Shown: positions 42,983 to 56,055, counted from the stretch's first letter. The stretch: DNA of 64,000 nucleotides from Lumbricus rubellus (GCA_945859605.1 OX243822.1:3814379-3878378), one strand, 5' to 3'. Numbers and translations: made by a program. Notes: generated by a model from the letters alone, not told the origin.

Positions 42983-45378
42983 GTAATGTTATTATGGAGC
43001 TTCATCGTTACAATCATTCATTCATTGGCGACACTAGTCGAATGCACATTTCATACACATTAAATTTTGCATACATTTATTATGCGCTTTGATAAAAAAA
43101 ATTGGTGAGATTTTATATAAAAAAAATTAATGATATTTGATAAAAAAAAATTAATGAGATTTGATCAAAAATGAGATTTTAGAAAAAAAATATGAGATTT
43201 GATAAAAAAATTTATTAAATTTGATTTAAAAAAAGTAATGAGAGGTGCATTTGAAAGACCTCTTCGGATCCAGATTTTACGATGGCTTATGACAACAGAG
43301 GCCGTTGCCCTCGAAAAAATTTGTTTGGCATAATTATTATTACAGCACTATGAAGGACCTGTTTAACGGTTAGAGTTGCTTATTAATGCTGTGGTAAATT
43401 TGTTGTTCGAACACCTGTTTAAAGTTTAAAATTGGTTCATAAGATGGATGAAAGTTGAAAAGGTAACTAATCATCATCTGCTTGTCTCATCGGCGTGACG
43501 TGTTCGCCGCTGAAAGCCTGGTAAAGGCATTTGTACATATAATTACAAAATAATTAGGGCAACTACAACTTCCATATATAGACCACTCCGAGATGTAGCC
43601 ATGGTTGCAATGAGTGTACGACTCAATTTTCTTAATCTATAGACTTATTATAATTTTATGAAATCGAATGTTCAGTCATCTTTCACGCCGCCTCGTCGTT
43701 CTACCATCGGTGTCAATGTACTCTATATACATTGTAACTGCGTTGACTATTATATAGAAAGCGAAAGATATCTGTAACCAAATCTGTTATGATTGTGCCC
43801 AGGAGGGGTTTAAAAGCTCCGACATTTCGACACACATCTTTGTGAACAGTCCAGAATGCAGTTTGCATTCAATAACCACGCATGCTGGTCAGCTCAGAAG
43901 TTCATTATTTTAAACACCTCTTTTAATGGTCTATATCCGTTATAAGAATTGTAAAAATGAACACCCTTTTAAACTATAAATATTTTTGTAAAGAAGTATT
44001 TGAAGAAAAATATTCTCATATAAAATGTGTAAGCTTATGCGTTCATTTTCAGCTTTAAATTGTCGTTTCAGTCCTTCTACAGTCTACACACCATCAAGTA
44101 CCCACTTTATGAATAGAAGTTTAAAAGCAGTCCTATCAAAGGCGGATGAAATCCATTATCTTGATAAATGGATTTTGTTATAAAATGCAAGAGAGAGACG
44201 AGCTTATCCAATTCAGGCGATTTATTGGTCGGTCTTAAGTGGCTGGTTTTTAATCTCGTGTTTACTTTCAACAGATTTTACTTGTTTCCTACAAGTAAAC
44301 GTCTATTCTGTCTTGTCAAATAAATATAAAATCTATTAGACATATCGGCTTTTCTTCCCTCCTCCTTCTCCTCCTCCTCCTCTTCCTCCTCCTCATTCTA
44401 CTCTTCCTACTCTTCCTCCTCCACCTCCTCCTCCTCTTTCTCAGCCACATTCTGTTTCTCCACCCCCTTATGTGGCTTTTTATATCTTCATCCTCTTCTT
44501 TTTTTCTTCCTCCCAATTCGCCTACTAATATACTATTATCACCTTCCTTCTCTGATTTTTTTCTTATCCTCCTCCTCCTCTTACTCCTCTTTTCTACATT
44601 TCCTCTTTCTCTCGTCCTTCTAATCGTCCCCGTCTCTCTGTTTATCTTTTCGTACAAAAACTCTTCCTTCTTATTTCTCTCCTCCTCCTCCTCCACCCTC
44701 CAATCTTTCCTCCTCCTCTTCATTCTCCTTCTCTTTTCGGTCCTACTACTTCGTCTTTCTCCTTCTTCCTTCCTTCTATCTTTTCTCCTCGTCCTCCTCA
44801 TCTTCATCCAATCATCCTTCTCCTCCTTACCCTTTCTCTCTCTCTTTTACCTCTACCTCTTCCTTCTCTTCTTCTTCCTTCTTTTCTTCTTCCTTCTCTT
44901 CTTCTTCCTTCTCTTCTTCTTCCTTCTCTTCTTCTTCCTTCTCTTCTTCCTCCTATGCCACCCCACACACCCAACCCACCACACCACCTCAACCATACAT
45001 ATCACCCCTCACCATAACCTCTTCTCATTTCTCCAGCGCCAGCTCAAGTCCACCAACCGCGCACTCGTCCGCGACCTTCTCGGCATCGGAGCGTCCATCC
45101 ACCAACTGCGTGGTCTGACGGACTGCCAGAGCTTCAATCCGGACGAGCAGTCAACCGAGACGGGAGAGGAGCGAAGCCCCGACTGGACGATGATCCCAGT
45201 TCATCCAAGCGCATCCGCTGACCTCTGTATCCTTCTCGACGGTCATCTCACCAGTCCGTTGACGGTGAAGAAGAAGAGGAGGATGAGGGCGGAGGAGGGG
45301 ATGACCGGTCGAAGATCACTGGACACGGTCACTATGACGTCCCCTCGTCACGCTGACCAGAACGAATTCTATGTATAG
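42191..45378 (+). CDS. FAM167-like protein, two exons, 377 aa
   Basis: Exon 1 is 42191-42982 and exon 2 is 45037-45378, joined in phase 0 (CTG|GTAATG ... CTCCAG|CGCCAG). Residues 1-245 are low-complexity, rich in Asp, Ser, Thr and Asn. The junction reads ALDWIQQEL then RQLKSTNRALVRDLL and GIGASIHQLRG. This recalls the conserved helix of FAM167 proteins (AIAWLRKEL...QDQQLARQL...INKLK, recalled from memory). The tail PLTVKKKRR...GRRSLDTV also parallels the FAM167 C-terminus. FAM167 function is largely unknown; no signal peptide or membrane segment is seen. The start at 42191 is the first Met after an in-frame TAA at 42119 and may be too short if an upstream exon exists. Confidence 0.72.
42983..45036 (+). 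other. Intron of the FAM167-like gene
   Basis: 2,054 bp. It contains an A-rich TTGATAAAAAAAATTAATGA repeat (43085-43245), dispersed-repeat words (GACAACAGAGGCCGTTGCCC at 43291) and the pyrimidine tract at 44345-44960 before the acceptor. Confidence 0.7.
44345..44960 (+). repeat. 600-nt polypyrimidine tract (TTCTCC/TTCTTC)n
   Basis: Almost uninterrupted C and T on the gene strand, with a regular CTTCTTCTTCCTTCT repeat at 44860-44955. It ends 76 bp before the exon 2 acceptor. Confidence 0.93.
45037..45378 (+). CDS. FAM167-like gene, coding exon 2
   Basis: Residues 265-377 with stop TAG at 45376-45378. GC-rich and codon-like compared with the flanking repeats, which supports real coding status. 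Confidence 0.75.
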   Translation, partial: RQLKSTNRALVRDLLGIGASIHQLRGLTDCQSFNPDEQSTETGEERSPDWTMIPVHPSASADLCILLDGHLTSPLTVKKKRRMRAEEGMTGRRSLDTVTMTSPRHADQNEFYV

Positions 45379-45383
45379 TTATG

Positions 45384-45818
<435 letters not shown>

Positions 45819-46014
45819 CGACGACGTTTTCGATAACGCTGACGATGATAATGAGAAAAACAGCAGCAACTGCCTGTGGAACCAGAAATTTACTTTTAAT
45901 CAAATATTTTAACAAATATATATAGGACCGAGTGGTATCTTAGACACCTTTTAATTGCAATTATAAATCTATTATAGTCATCAATACTTTGAGCATTATA
46001 ATTGTATTACTTTC

Positions 46015-46020
46015 AATAAA
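46015..46020 (+). terminator. Candidate polyadenylation signal AATAAA
   Basis: First AATAAA downstream of the FAM167-like stop codon (640 bp). Only its position supports it. Confidence 0.3.
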
Positions 46021-47330
46021 GAAGGCCCATTTCACGTAAACCGGTTTCAGCATGACGTTTAGTAATAGAAACTAATAATTCACGTTATGCATATACACCG
46101 TGAGGCATAATGCAAGCTTGGAACGATCTTGACCAGCGAAATATTGACTTGGCGGTGCGTGACTGGCGCAAGCGACTTCGCGCATGCGTAGAAGCAAAAG
46201 GCGGGCAGTTAGAGTAAAAACTGAAATTGTATTTACATTGACTGCTATTTGGCTATAATTTTCCTGAATTTCATTGACATTGTTTGAATATTGTTAAAAT
46301 TATAGCAATTTTTCTAGTAGCTTTTGTTTTTTTATGCCTTACGGTGTATAATAGTAGGATCTAATGCAAGTGTCTCTTGCTTGCCTCCTTTCTGCAACTA
46401 AAGTTGGGGAAGAAAGAACCGGTTTGATTTGCGATGAAGTCGTGAAAGAACATCAATCAATCGATCAATCAATCTATCAATCAATCAATCAATTTTAATG
46501 GTCCGTTTGTAACAGCAACAAGCACACCCGGTCAGGAACAAAAACTTCATCTGAGGCATGTTACGTTCAGTCTTAAGGTGAACTCATGAAGAACCAATGT
46601 TGATAGACCTTTTATTACTTCTTCTTGCTATTATTGTACAGAAACACAAAGAGTCAAACGTTGTCAAAACGTTATTTTATGTTTCATTACCGGATGTGTA
46701 TTTCTTAACATGTTGTTTTTAAGGCTTCATTGCTAGTTATGCATTTGTTAAAATGTTACTTTCTGTTTTACTACTGTAACAGGTGTGCATCTTTTAAACA
46801 TATTGTTTTAAGCTTCAACATTAAGTGTGCATTTGCTGAAATGATATCCTGTATTACGATGTTGTACAGTTGGACAAGCATTTGCTAAATTGTTTTTGTG
46901 TAACTTATAGGCTAATGCTAGGCCTGCATTTATAAAAAAAAACATTACTTTAATTTGCATAGCCATAGGTGTGCTTTTGTTGAAATGTGATCTTAGGCTA
47001 TATCTGTATGTACATTTTATAATACGTTATTCCAGGTTAATCTTGGTTTTATCGTCATCAGTAACATATAATTTCGATGCCTAAATGTTTTTATAATGTT
47101 TACAACTTAGCCGAGTGATAATATTTTATTCCAACATGATGATCATGTCTCTTATTCGGCACTTCAACCTTAGTTAATTTCGGCATATGCATATTTTGAG
47201 CCGTAGACAATAATACAATTGTGCTTTTCAAAGAGGTTTCACTGAAAGGATAAACCAATTTATGATTATTATGGGACCAAGTGAACTTAAGACATAACTT
47301 AATCTTGTCCACTGTCCAGGTTAAGTTTAA
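46021..47330. other. Intergenic stretch, no gene seen
   Basis: AT-rich. Contains a short (AATC)n block (46455-46495) and repeated words of the type AAACGTTATTTTATGTTTCA and TGTGCATTTGTTAAAATG at about 46670-46990, repeating roughly every 60-80 bp and recurring at 48600-48720. Confidence 0.6.
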
Positions 47331-47690
47331 TCCAGCCTAACCTGTCCTATCCTGCATTCCATAAAAATCAATCCCACCTTTTTTTATCTTGCCATATCCT
47401 AACATTTTTATATCCTTTCTTGTCACATCATATACCCTATCATATCCCATCAAAATTGATCAACTCATTTATTATCTTTTCCCACCTTTCTATATATTAT
47501 CCTGCTCTATCTCATCTTATCTAAACCATAGTCTTCTTATTCTATCGCATACCATAACTTATCCTAGCCTATCTTATCCTATCCCAGCGCATGCATCCTA
47601 TTGTAATTCTTTCAATTACTATCCTATCCTAACTTATCCAAATCAATTCCTATCATATCTCATTTTATTGTAATTATCGTTGCATTTGCT
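47330..47690 (+). repeat. TATCC/CATCT degenerate array
   Basis: Degenerate pentamers (CCTATCCTAT, CATATCCC). A second, similar array lies at 50440-50720; both are followed by an ATAATAA and AACCATGCAA-type motif, so they are probably duplicates. Confidence 0.8.
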
Positions 47691-48915
47691 ATCCTGTCGT
47701 CATCAAAGTAATAATAAAACCAAGCTAATCTATACTCTAATCTGATCTATGTACAATATGACTCATTAAACACCTCTATTTGATTTTAGTTACCGTAAAG
47801 ATTAAGACAGCATCGCAATCAATAATTATGGCAGCCAATTTATTGCGACAGAGCTTTAGGAAATAATCACCCAACGGAGAAGAGCAATCGCTGAAACACC
47901 TTTTCTAAGGATTTAAAACATTTTATAAATAATTTTAGAAGATAAAACATTAAGTCATTGAGCGTTCAAATCAAGACCGCGTCTTATACACAAGGCAATA
48001 ATGCATATTACAATAGGCCGTATACGAACTTTGTATACGGTCCTACGATAGTCAAAAATAGGTTATTGGGAAAAATAAGTTATTCATTGTTCCAAAAATA
48101 GAAAAATGAAATAAGCTTACCAAATTGATAACCTTGAATTTTTCACTGAAACAGATTAAGCTAAGCTGTAGAGGGGTCAATCGTTATCTCTTCTGACAGT
48201 TCAGCACTCATTGATAAATCGCACTGAAGCGCACTACTTAAGACACCTCTTTTAACTATTAATAATTTATTATAAGTACTGTGAAGTAACGTAAAACAAC
48301 TAAGTGCTGTAATAATTATGCCAAGCAAATTTCTGTCCAGGGTAACGGCCCCCGTTGTCGTAGACCCTGGTCAAATCGGATCGACCGAAAACAACGGTTT
48401 CTAAACACCCGCCTCAAACAAAATAAGCAACTAATAAGTACAAGCAGCCAATTTGTTTTTAGCGCATGCACTACTAATTGAAATCTTGTTAGCCGTCTTA
48501 GCAACCCCTCTATTCCTAAACCACCAAGCAACCACTAAGAGAACATCTACAAACTTAAACGTGTTTTCTTTGCCAATATTGTACACAAACAGTCAAACGT
48601 TGTTAACATGCCATTTCACGTTTTTTACGTTTCATTTCTTAACATACTGTTTTAAAGTGCACTGCTAATTGTGCACTTGTTAAAATGATGTTTTGCATTA
48701 CGTCGTTTGAACATTACATTTAGCATTGCTTTTAAATTTTGCACTAAGTCCACTAATTATACGTAAATCGACGTCAGCAGCATGAGGACAACAATGCAAA
48801 CAATAGCAGCTTCTATTGCACACAGTGACTAAAGTGACTAAAATATAAAACCATATAGTTCGGTATTTGCTTCAGTATACATGCAAGTCATTAAGAAAAA
48901 ATATTGTAACCCATG
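47691..48915. other. Intergenic stretch of dispersed-repeat fragments
   Basis: ACACCT boundary words at 47770, 47898 and 48242. Contains a GGGTAACGGCCCCCGTTGTC block (48335) related to the GGCAACGGCCTCTGTTGTC word that recurs at 59030 and 63290. Confidence 0.55.
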
Positions 48916-48919
48916 CATT

Positions 48920-49137
48920 GTGGGGCGCGGTGTTGTAGTGGTGGCGTCGTTGCCTTGGAGCCGGAAGGTTCGAGGTTCGAATCCACCTCAAGTCGCCACG
49001 TAGAGACCTTGGAAAAGTCATTCACTCACAATTGCTCAGCGCTTCGGCGTGAAACTCCGATGCAGTGTCCGCGCTGCATTCTGGAGTGCCTCTGAGTAGC
49101 TAGATCTTGAAGGGGCGCTGTAACAATTGCACATACA
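48920..49137 (+). mobile_element. tRNA-derived SINE, full length
   Basis: GTGGGGCGCGGTGTTGTAGT head, GGTTCGAATCC B-box, body, and end GCGCTGTAACAATTGCACAT. No clear target duplication seen. Confidence 0.9.
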
Positions 49138-50230
49138 AACATGCATTGAGGACGAGGAAGGTGATTCACTTAAACACCTTTTCTAAGGAATTATAGGACA
49201 CTACATAAAAGCAGAAGAAGACCCGGGTGACTGTTGTTGGAATTATCTATTCATTACAGGGCTGTCTTATTAAGCACATTAAGAGAAATAATTATGTACT
49301 GCTTCAAACTCCGCCACTGGTTTCACTCTGCCAATGTCCGTCCCAAGCTTGCATGGATAATGGTTTAAAAAAAAAAAAATTATGTAGGCCTAAACAGTAG
49401 CTCATAATTTTTTACGGGAATGCCATTTTTGGGAACACCCTCGCCGTGACGTTCAGATTTAAGACTGGTATAGCTATAGGAATCCTTCCTGTTATATTAT
49501 TATCTCATTATTATTCAACAGTTTAACGACATCTTATAGCTACAAAGGCTGTTGACGTCTTTAAAGTTACGGTATCAATATATTTCAGTTCACTGTTGTT
49601 TAAATGTTCCGCAGTTTCTGTCTTTATTGTCTATCTGTTTTCTTTTCATTGTTCTTTTCTGGAATTTGTATGATGATCTATGTCCATGGCGACAGTGTTC
49701 ATAAGGTGGTTGCTGTAGATCCTCTTTGATGCATTGGTCATTATTTAGTGTCACTATTTAACATGCATGCATATATTTAACTATACATTCATTTCCTGAT
49801 TTTTATTTTATTTATTTTTAATTAATACATATATAAGCAAATAGATTAGATATTAAACATTTATATGAAAATCAAATCATTCAGCCATCATCTATAAGCT
49901 TAACAATAATAGCAAAAATCATTTTATTCAATGCGTATTTAATCTATTACAGAATTAGTTAACACAGACACATACACACAAACACATACACACACACAAA
50001 CACACAACAAATACAACTAAAATTATAATTCATATTATCTCAAAAGCGATGCAATACTTATATATAAAGTCAATCCTAACTTTAAAAGGTGTGTATTCTG
50101 AAGTTATGCTTAATTATTGCATTTACATCTATCAGGATTAAATTTTATATGAACGCTTGTTACAGTGCTTCTTCGGGTTCTACTCAAAGGCACTAAATGT
50201 CCAAATCTTGACATTTTTGGCAGTCAGGGA
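49138..50230. other. Intergenic stretch, dispersed repeats only
   Basis: ACACCTTTTCTAAGG block at 49171 shared with 47898 and 52615, and a short CA-rich stretch at 49965-50010. No coding features seen. Confidence 0.55.
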
Positions 50231-50438
50231 GTGGGCGCGGTGGTGTAGTTGTGGCGCCGTTGCCTTGGAGCCGTAAAGTTCGAAATCCACCTCGCCGCGT
50301 AAGGACCTTGGGCAAGTCCTTCACTCCCAATTGCTCAGCGCTTCGGTGTGAAATTCCGATGCAGTGTCCGCTCTGCATTTGGGAGCGCCTCTGAGTAGCG
50401 AGAGCTTGAAGGGTCGCTATGACAAGTGCACATACAAA
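50231..50438 (+). mobile_element. tRNA-derived SINE, B-box damaged
   Basis: Head GTGGGCGCGGTGGTGTAGTT. The B-box region is shortened to GTTCGAAATCC. Normal body, ends GACAAGTGCACATACAAAC. Confidence 0.87.
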
Positions 50439-50439
50439 C

Positions 50440-50720
50440 AAACAATCCCATCCAATTATATCACATTCTATCATATCCTATATTTTCCTACCATACTCAT
50501 ATCTTATTCTGACTTATGCCGTCCTGTCATATCCTATTCTATCATATTCTATCTTATTTATTATACCTATCCTGTTCTATCCTATCATAATATACCATCC
50601 TATCATAATCATTTCAATTACTATCATAGGCCTTATATAAAGTCTGATTTGTTCAAATCATTTCCTATCATATCACATTGTTATTACCATTGCCCTATTG
50701 TGCATGCTATCCTATCCTCA
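50440..50720 (+). repeat. TATCC/TATTC degenerate array
   Basis: Second copy of the array class at 47330. Adjoins the 3' end of the SINE. Confidence 0.8.
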
Positions 50721-51242
50721 CCCAAATAATAATAATAATGAAACCATGCAAATTACAATCTAATTTGATCAATTACCAACAATTATAACTCATAAAATTC
50801 CAATACCATAATAATTAAGACAACATCGTGATAAATAGCAGCTTCAATTGCGCCAGCAGTGACTAAAGCTCTCAAACCAAGCAAAGTCATCGCCATTCGG
50901 TATTTGCCTCGATTGGAAAAAGCGTTAAGAAAATCTATATATATAAAAATGTAACCGCGTTTGGCACGGCTTCAAAGATCTCCGAACTTTCTTCATTGAT
51001 TGCTTTCGAAACTTCACCAAAACGTTTAGTTCCAACACGGCCAGGTTTGCAGAATGGTTTTAGGGAAAAAGCGCAATGTTTTAAACAAAAAAGCAACTTT
51101 GCAAATTCTACCGTTTTCAACACATAGCCTACGCGCGTCAATAAGCATTGCATACCAATTCGGGCAGGTTTGTTCCGTAAATTTCTTTAGCGCATTTCAT
51201 TACGGCCTTCGCATTTCATTACGGCCTTCTTGCTAAAGCGTT

Positions 51243-51610
51243 TTATTGGAGGCGAGGGAGCGGGACGAACAGGGAGGAGAGAGATGGGGGATGCAGGGAG
51301 GCCGAGGGGGAGGGGAAGGGAGAGGGGAGGGGGAGCGGGAGCGGGAGGGGGAGCGGGAGGGAGAGGAAGAGGGGAGGGGGAAGAGGAGGGGAGGGGGAGG
51401 AAGAGGGGGAGTGGGAGGGGGAGAAGGAGGGGGAGGGGAGGGGGAGGGGAGGGAAGAGGGAGGGGACGGGGAGGGGAGGGGAGGGGAGGCGGAGGCGGAG
51501 GCGGAGGCGGAGGCGGAGGCGGAGGCGGAGGCGGAGGCGGAGGCGGAGGGGGAGGGGAAGGGGAGGGGGAGGGGGAGTGGGAGGGGGAGGGGGAGAGAAA
51601 GGGGAGGGGA
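51243..51610 (+). repeat. Purine tract (GGGGAG)n with a (GGCGGA)n core
   Basis: About 370 bp with almost only G and A on the plus strand. Eleven or so GGCGGA hexamers at 51487-51547. Open frames on both strands here are compositional. Confidence 0.93.
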
Positions 51611-51983
51611 AAGCTCTTTTCAGCCACAGCAACGCGTGGCCGGGTTCAGCTAGTATTATAATATTTACCCATGCATTGGAGACGAGGAACCATTTTATGA
51701 AAATACACATGGAATTTGATACAAGGGACACCCGCAACCAATGGCTGTCGCTAACGACATTTACTGCGCTATGAATATTCAACATTTACTGCGTTATGAA
51801 TATTCATTAGATCATCTGCGTTGCGTTAGTTCGGTAAAATAGCAAAAATCTGTTGTAATTTGCAGTTTAGCGTCACTGTGTGATAACGATGCTTACTAAT
51901 AATAATAATAATAATATATTTTCTTTATTGAAACGCCTGCAAAAGGCACTGCGCTTTACTTTTACAACTCACTGCCAGCCTGT

Positions 51984-52086
51984 AGGGTTGTCAAGCGTCC
52001 GGTAATGAACCGGACAGTCCGGTATTTGCACAATCTGTCCGGTTAGAAATTTCAGGCATTACCGGACACGGTTGTGTCCGGTAAAT
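51984..52086. mobile_element. Relic resembling a hAT-type terminus
   Basis: TAGGGTTGTCAAGCGTCCGG followed by the palindromic CCGGACAGTCCGG and further TCCGG words. No matching second end seen, so only one end or a solo relic is present. Confidence 0.35.
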
Positions 52087-53515
52087 AATTATTGCTAGCA
52101 ACAAGTGTTGGAGTGTATAGTTTCTTGGGTTTGTAAACAGACATCTGTTTGCGATTTTCCAATTATATTGCCATATGTATTCGAAAAGCATTTTTTTAAA
52201 TTCGTTAGACACCCTATTTTCTTGTATGTAGTTCGTTAATAAACTATCCAATATCCAGCAGAGGTTTCCATTCTAAAATAGCAATCAAGTTCCTACTGAC
52301 TTAACACCGCTTCGTTCGTAACAATCACGTTTTGTTCCAAATTTACTTGCACACACGCAAGGTCACTAGATCACAATATCACATACATGCATGTATTACG
52401 ATAACTCTTTGCACACCGAGTTATACGCTTCATGAAGCGAATTATTTCTAAAAAAACATGAAGTTTCGAAGCTCATTCGTCCCTTGTGGCTAGATGTCTA
52501 ACATGAATATTCATCACGCAAATTCAAGCTCATTGTCTGATTGGTTGCGGGACTCTCATGTATCAATTACCATGTGTATTTTCATTAAATGCGACGAGGA
52601 AGGTGAATCACTTAAACACCTTATCTAAGCAATTATAGACTGCTATAAATAAGAGTAGAAAAAGGCGCAAGTAATTACAAGTCGAAAAGGTTCTTTAACA
52701 TAATTATTTAGTGCATTGCCGTCTTATATTTATAAGCACTTGACTTACTTGACTTATGGCTATGACGATGCTTTCGCACGTGACAGCCGCCCAGCTATTC
52801 AAGGCGTTTCTTGTCAATTATTAATAATGCCACTGTGGTTTTTAGACACCTTTCATATATATATTATAAGCACTATATAATAAACAAAACTGCGTTAAAA
52901 TCGATACTTTGGTCCACACGTTACTTACTTCACTTACTTGACATATGGCTTTGACGATGCTTTCGCACGTGACAGCCGCCCAGGCCCAGCTATGGAAAAT
53001 CTCCACTTCTATCTCTCTCTTGGGCTTTGTGTGTAGCCTCCCGTACGGCCCAACCCATCTCCCGACAGTCCTCACGTATCATCATGTCGACACATCGTCG
53101 TGGTGTCCATTATTAGCAGAGGAGATACAGTTGTGCAGTCTTGCAAAACGTTAACTTCCAAACGACGGCTTCAGCTGTTGAAAAAAAAGTGAAAAATTAA
53201 TATGTAGCCTACTGAGGCAAACTCCGCCACTGCTTACACTCTGCCAGTGCCAGTCCCAGGCCCAGATAAAGGTGGGGGCGTCGCAAATGATCTATGTTAT
53301 CACACAGTCACGTTAAACTGCAACTAAAGACTGCTACTAGGTAATATGCCTGTAATTACGGCGTGCAAAATTCGTATGGGGCCTCGAAAGTCAAAATAAG
53401 TTATAGAACAAATAAATTTATTAATTGCCTCAAAATGTAAAAATGAAATGCCAAGTTAATAACCTTCAAATTTAGCACTGACACAGTTTAGGTTAAGCTA
53501 TTGTGATATAAGTTG
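52087..53515. other. Intergenic stretch with a 55-bp direct repeat
   Basis: GACGATGCTTTCGCACGTGA and its flanks occur at about 52763 and 52958, some 195 bp apart. ACACCT boundary words at 52615 and 52845. No gene seen. Confidence 0.55.
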
Positions 53516-53622
53516 AGCGCCTCTGAGTAGTTTCTTGAAGGGGCGCTATATAAATGCTCTGAATGAATGAATGAATGAATGAATGAATGAATGAATGAAT
53601 GAATGAATGAATGAATGAATAA
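53515..53622 (+). repeat. SINE-tail relic with (TGAA)n
   Basis: GCGCCTCTGAGTAG and GGGGCGCTATATAAATGC followed by 60 bp of TGAA. The same tail with TGAA occurs at 39435-39510, so (TGAA)n is a plausible native tail of a SINE family. Confidence 0.75.
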
Positions 53623-53914
53623 GTTAACTTTTCCGTTTTTTTGCATTAGCACAACGATTACAATCATAAAAATTGTCCTTGTGTCACTCCCAAATTAAGC
53701 GCTCACGAATCATAATATCATTCGGACACGAAAGGGTTAAATATGAGTACACGTGATTGACGTGACGTCACGAAAACACGTGAATATAATTATTTAGCTC
53801 TAAGGCCATGTTGAATGTTCGGGCGTGTACGAATGCAAGAGTGCCCATATAGGGCCTACGACGACCTTAAAATTACCACGTTTTAATAACCTATATGAAA
53901 GAATAATATTTATA

Positions 53915-53917
<3 letters not shown>

Positions 53918-53970
<53 letters not shown>
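53918..53970 (+). repeat. (TA)n dinucleotide array
   Basis: About 26 TA dinucleotides, followed by an inverted CATATATG-type stretch to 54000. Confidence 0.93.
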
Positions 53971-53971
<1 letters not shown>

Positions 53972-54474
53972 TCATACACATATATGAGCATATATATATA
54001 CTCTTTATCTACAATAGAAAAGGTCAAACATTGAGCATCTTTTCCTTAGCGCTGCAATCACGCATGGATATCCAAATAATTTATTACAATAATGTAAAAG
54101 AAATCTTAAATCTTTGAACACCATTTCTAAGCATGCACGCAATTTACAAATACGAGTAGGAGCGTGGTGTCCATTAATAACAGGATAGCCCATATGCAGT
54201 CTTGCAAAGATATTAACTTCCAATCGATGGCTTCAGCTGTTGTTAAATTATGACTTAAAATCAAGTACCTCTCAAAGGTATCCATGCATGAGAGATACCA
54301 TATCGGTATGAAGTGTAAGCAACTTCATTTTCTTAGTCTCGGCATATGAGGACTGGTGGCCAATCCTCTCCCTCACCGTCTATTCATCACACCGACAGCA
54401 TTACATTCAGTCCCAATAGCTGAGTTGACCTGGGCCACAGCAGATGGAGCAGAAATATAAAAGACAATTTTATA

Positions 54475-54549
54475 CCCATGAGGGGACTTGAACCCGTGAC
54501 CTATCGACTAACAGCCCAACGCGATAACCACTACACCACCGAGCAACCA
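54475..54549 (-). mobile_element. tRNA-like SINE head
   Basis: Minus strand reads GGTGGTGTAGTGGTTATCGC (A-box-like) and GGGTTCAAGTCCCC (B-box-like). The acceptor arms do not pair, so it is read as a SINE head or tRNA pseudogene. The flanking 54000-54470 and 54550-55560 hold only unassigned intergenic DNA. Confidence 0.5.
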
Positions 54550-55580
54550 GTTGAACGATGTCCAAACAACTTACGGAGCGAACTATGATGAACATCGTCG
54601 TTTAATTTCAAACTCAAATTCCCGACCCAGACGACACCCACCTTAGTATAATAGCTGTTCCGCCCCCTCTGATCCTATGGAAACCCGACCCGTACCTCTT
54701 TGGATAACTCTTTTGACTCAACGCAGGGCTTTTGAATAAGCTGGTGCCCCGCGCTTGGCTTTCGAATGGCACTTCAGAAGTTTTGAGTTTACGATTACTA
54801 AACTCACACAGCGTAATACAATTACAATTCATGGCATGACTGATGATATCAAGTTATTACATGAATCGAATTTAACTGTCTGGCAGCATTGCAAGGCGTC
54901 CATCACACCCAACTACTCGATTTAACAACGCCATCTGCTGAATGGAAGGTTGAGTGGACCTTTGGGAGGGTATACCGTCAGTACACTCTTCAGTGCCAGA
55001 GTGTTACCAAAGTCCTAACTATAATTGTACTCCCTCCCCGAACTCAATATAATTAATTGGATGGCAAATTCCACAGCTGCAGAAAAATCCTAAAAACTCA
55101 ACGCTGACGTGAGTGTCGTGTTGTTGGTGGTGGTTGGGGCCGGGGGGGGGGGGAGGTGAGGGAACTACAAAGGGTTACTTTGTGTGACTGTGTCCATTGT
55201 TCGAGTGCAGTTATTATTACAGCTCGAGGGGCTGACCCTGATGGTTCGCCTCTTGGTGTTGTGTAGAATGATGATGTGGTTCATTGCTAATATAGGGGTT
55301 GGGTTGGGTTACCGTGATGGGTACAATACACCATGTGGTTCATTGCTACTCTGAATGGGCGGTGCCTAAAAATGTTTCTCTGCTGAATGTGTTGGTTGCC
55401 ACTGCTGTGAATGTTGTAAGACAGGTTATACGGTTCAGTGAACCCACAGCTGGTTCGAGTTTTTAAACATGGTCGCAGAGGTTAAGGACAAGACAGTCTT
55501 CTTGTAACTTCAACAACTCTGACATAGCCATCTTGTTTTTTCATCCATCCATCCGTTCAACCTATCAGCCATCATTTATG

Positions 55581-56055
55581 TAGGTAGGTAAGTGAGTAAG
55601 TAAGTAAGTAAGTCAGTCAGTCAGTCAGTAAGTAGGCAAGTAAGTAAGTAAGTAACGTTTATTTACACTTGATAAGGTTCATGCATTTTTTAAAAAATGG
55701 AACAAGAGCAAATTACTGAGTCACACCTGGGTGTGTAAAAATTATGTTTGCATGTATGTGTGCATGCATGTCTAGCTCTGTCCATGTGGTGCTAACACAT
55801 TCATATATGATCCATCCATTCCGTATTCCCTCCATTACTCCATCCATTCATTAATCCATTCATCCATTCATTCAACCATTAATTCATCCATCCTTCATGC
55901 ATTCATCCCTCCCTCCCTCCATCCATCCATCCATCCAACCACACATACATCCATCCATTCATTCATCCATCCATCCGTCCATCCATCCATCCATCCAACC
56001 ACACGTACATCCATCCATTCATCCATCCGTCCATTCATCCACATTCATCCATCTA
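55581..56055 (+). repeat. (GTAA)n and (CATC)n tetranucleotide arrays
   Basis: GTAAGTAAGTAA with GTCA variants at 55581-55660, then CATCCATCCATT at 55805-56055. Confidence 0.9.

Noticed and set aside
44316..44807. Arg/Lys/Glu-rich minus-strand frame of 163 codons
   Set aside because: Antisense of the polypyrimidine tract.
44470..45036. Open-frame extension upstream of FAM167-like exon 2
   Set aside because: It reads through the pyrimidine tract as a Ser/Leu/Phe repeat. A CTCCAG acceptor at 45036 and the phase match to 42982 explain the exon better.
51187..51785. Pro/Leu-rich or Gly/Arg-rich frames on both strands
   Set aside because: Composition of the G/A tract; no domain and no conserved pattern.
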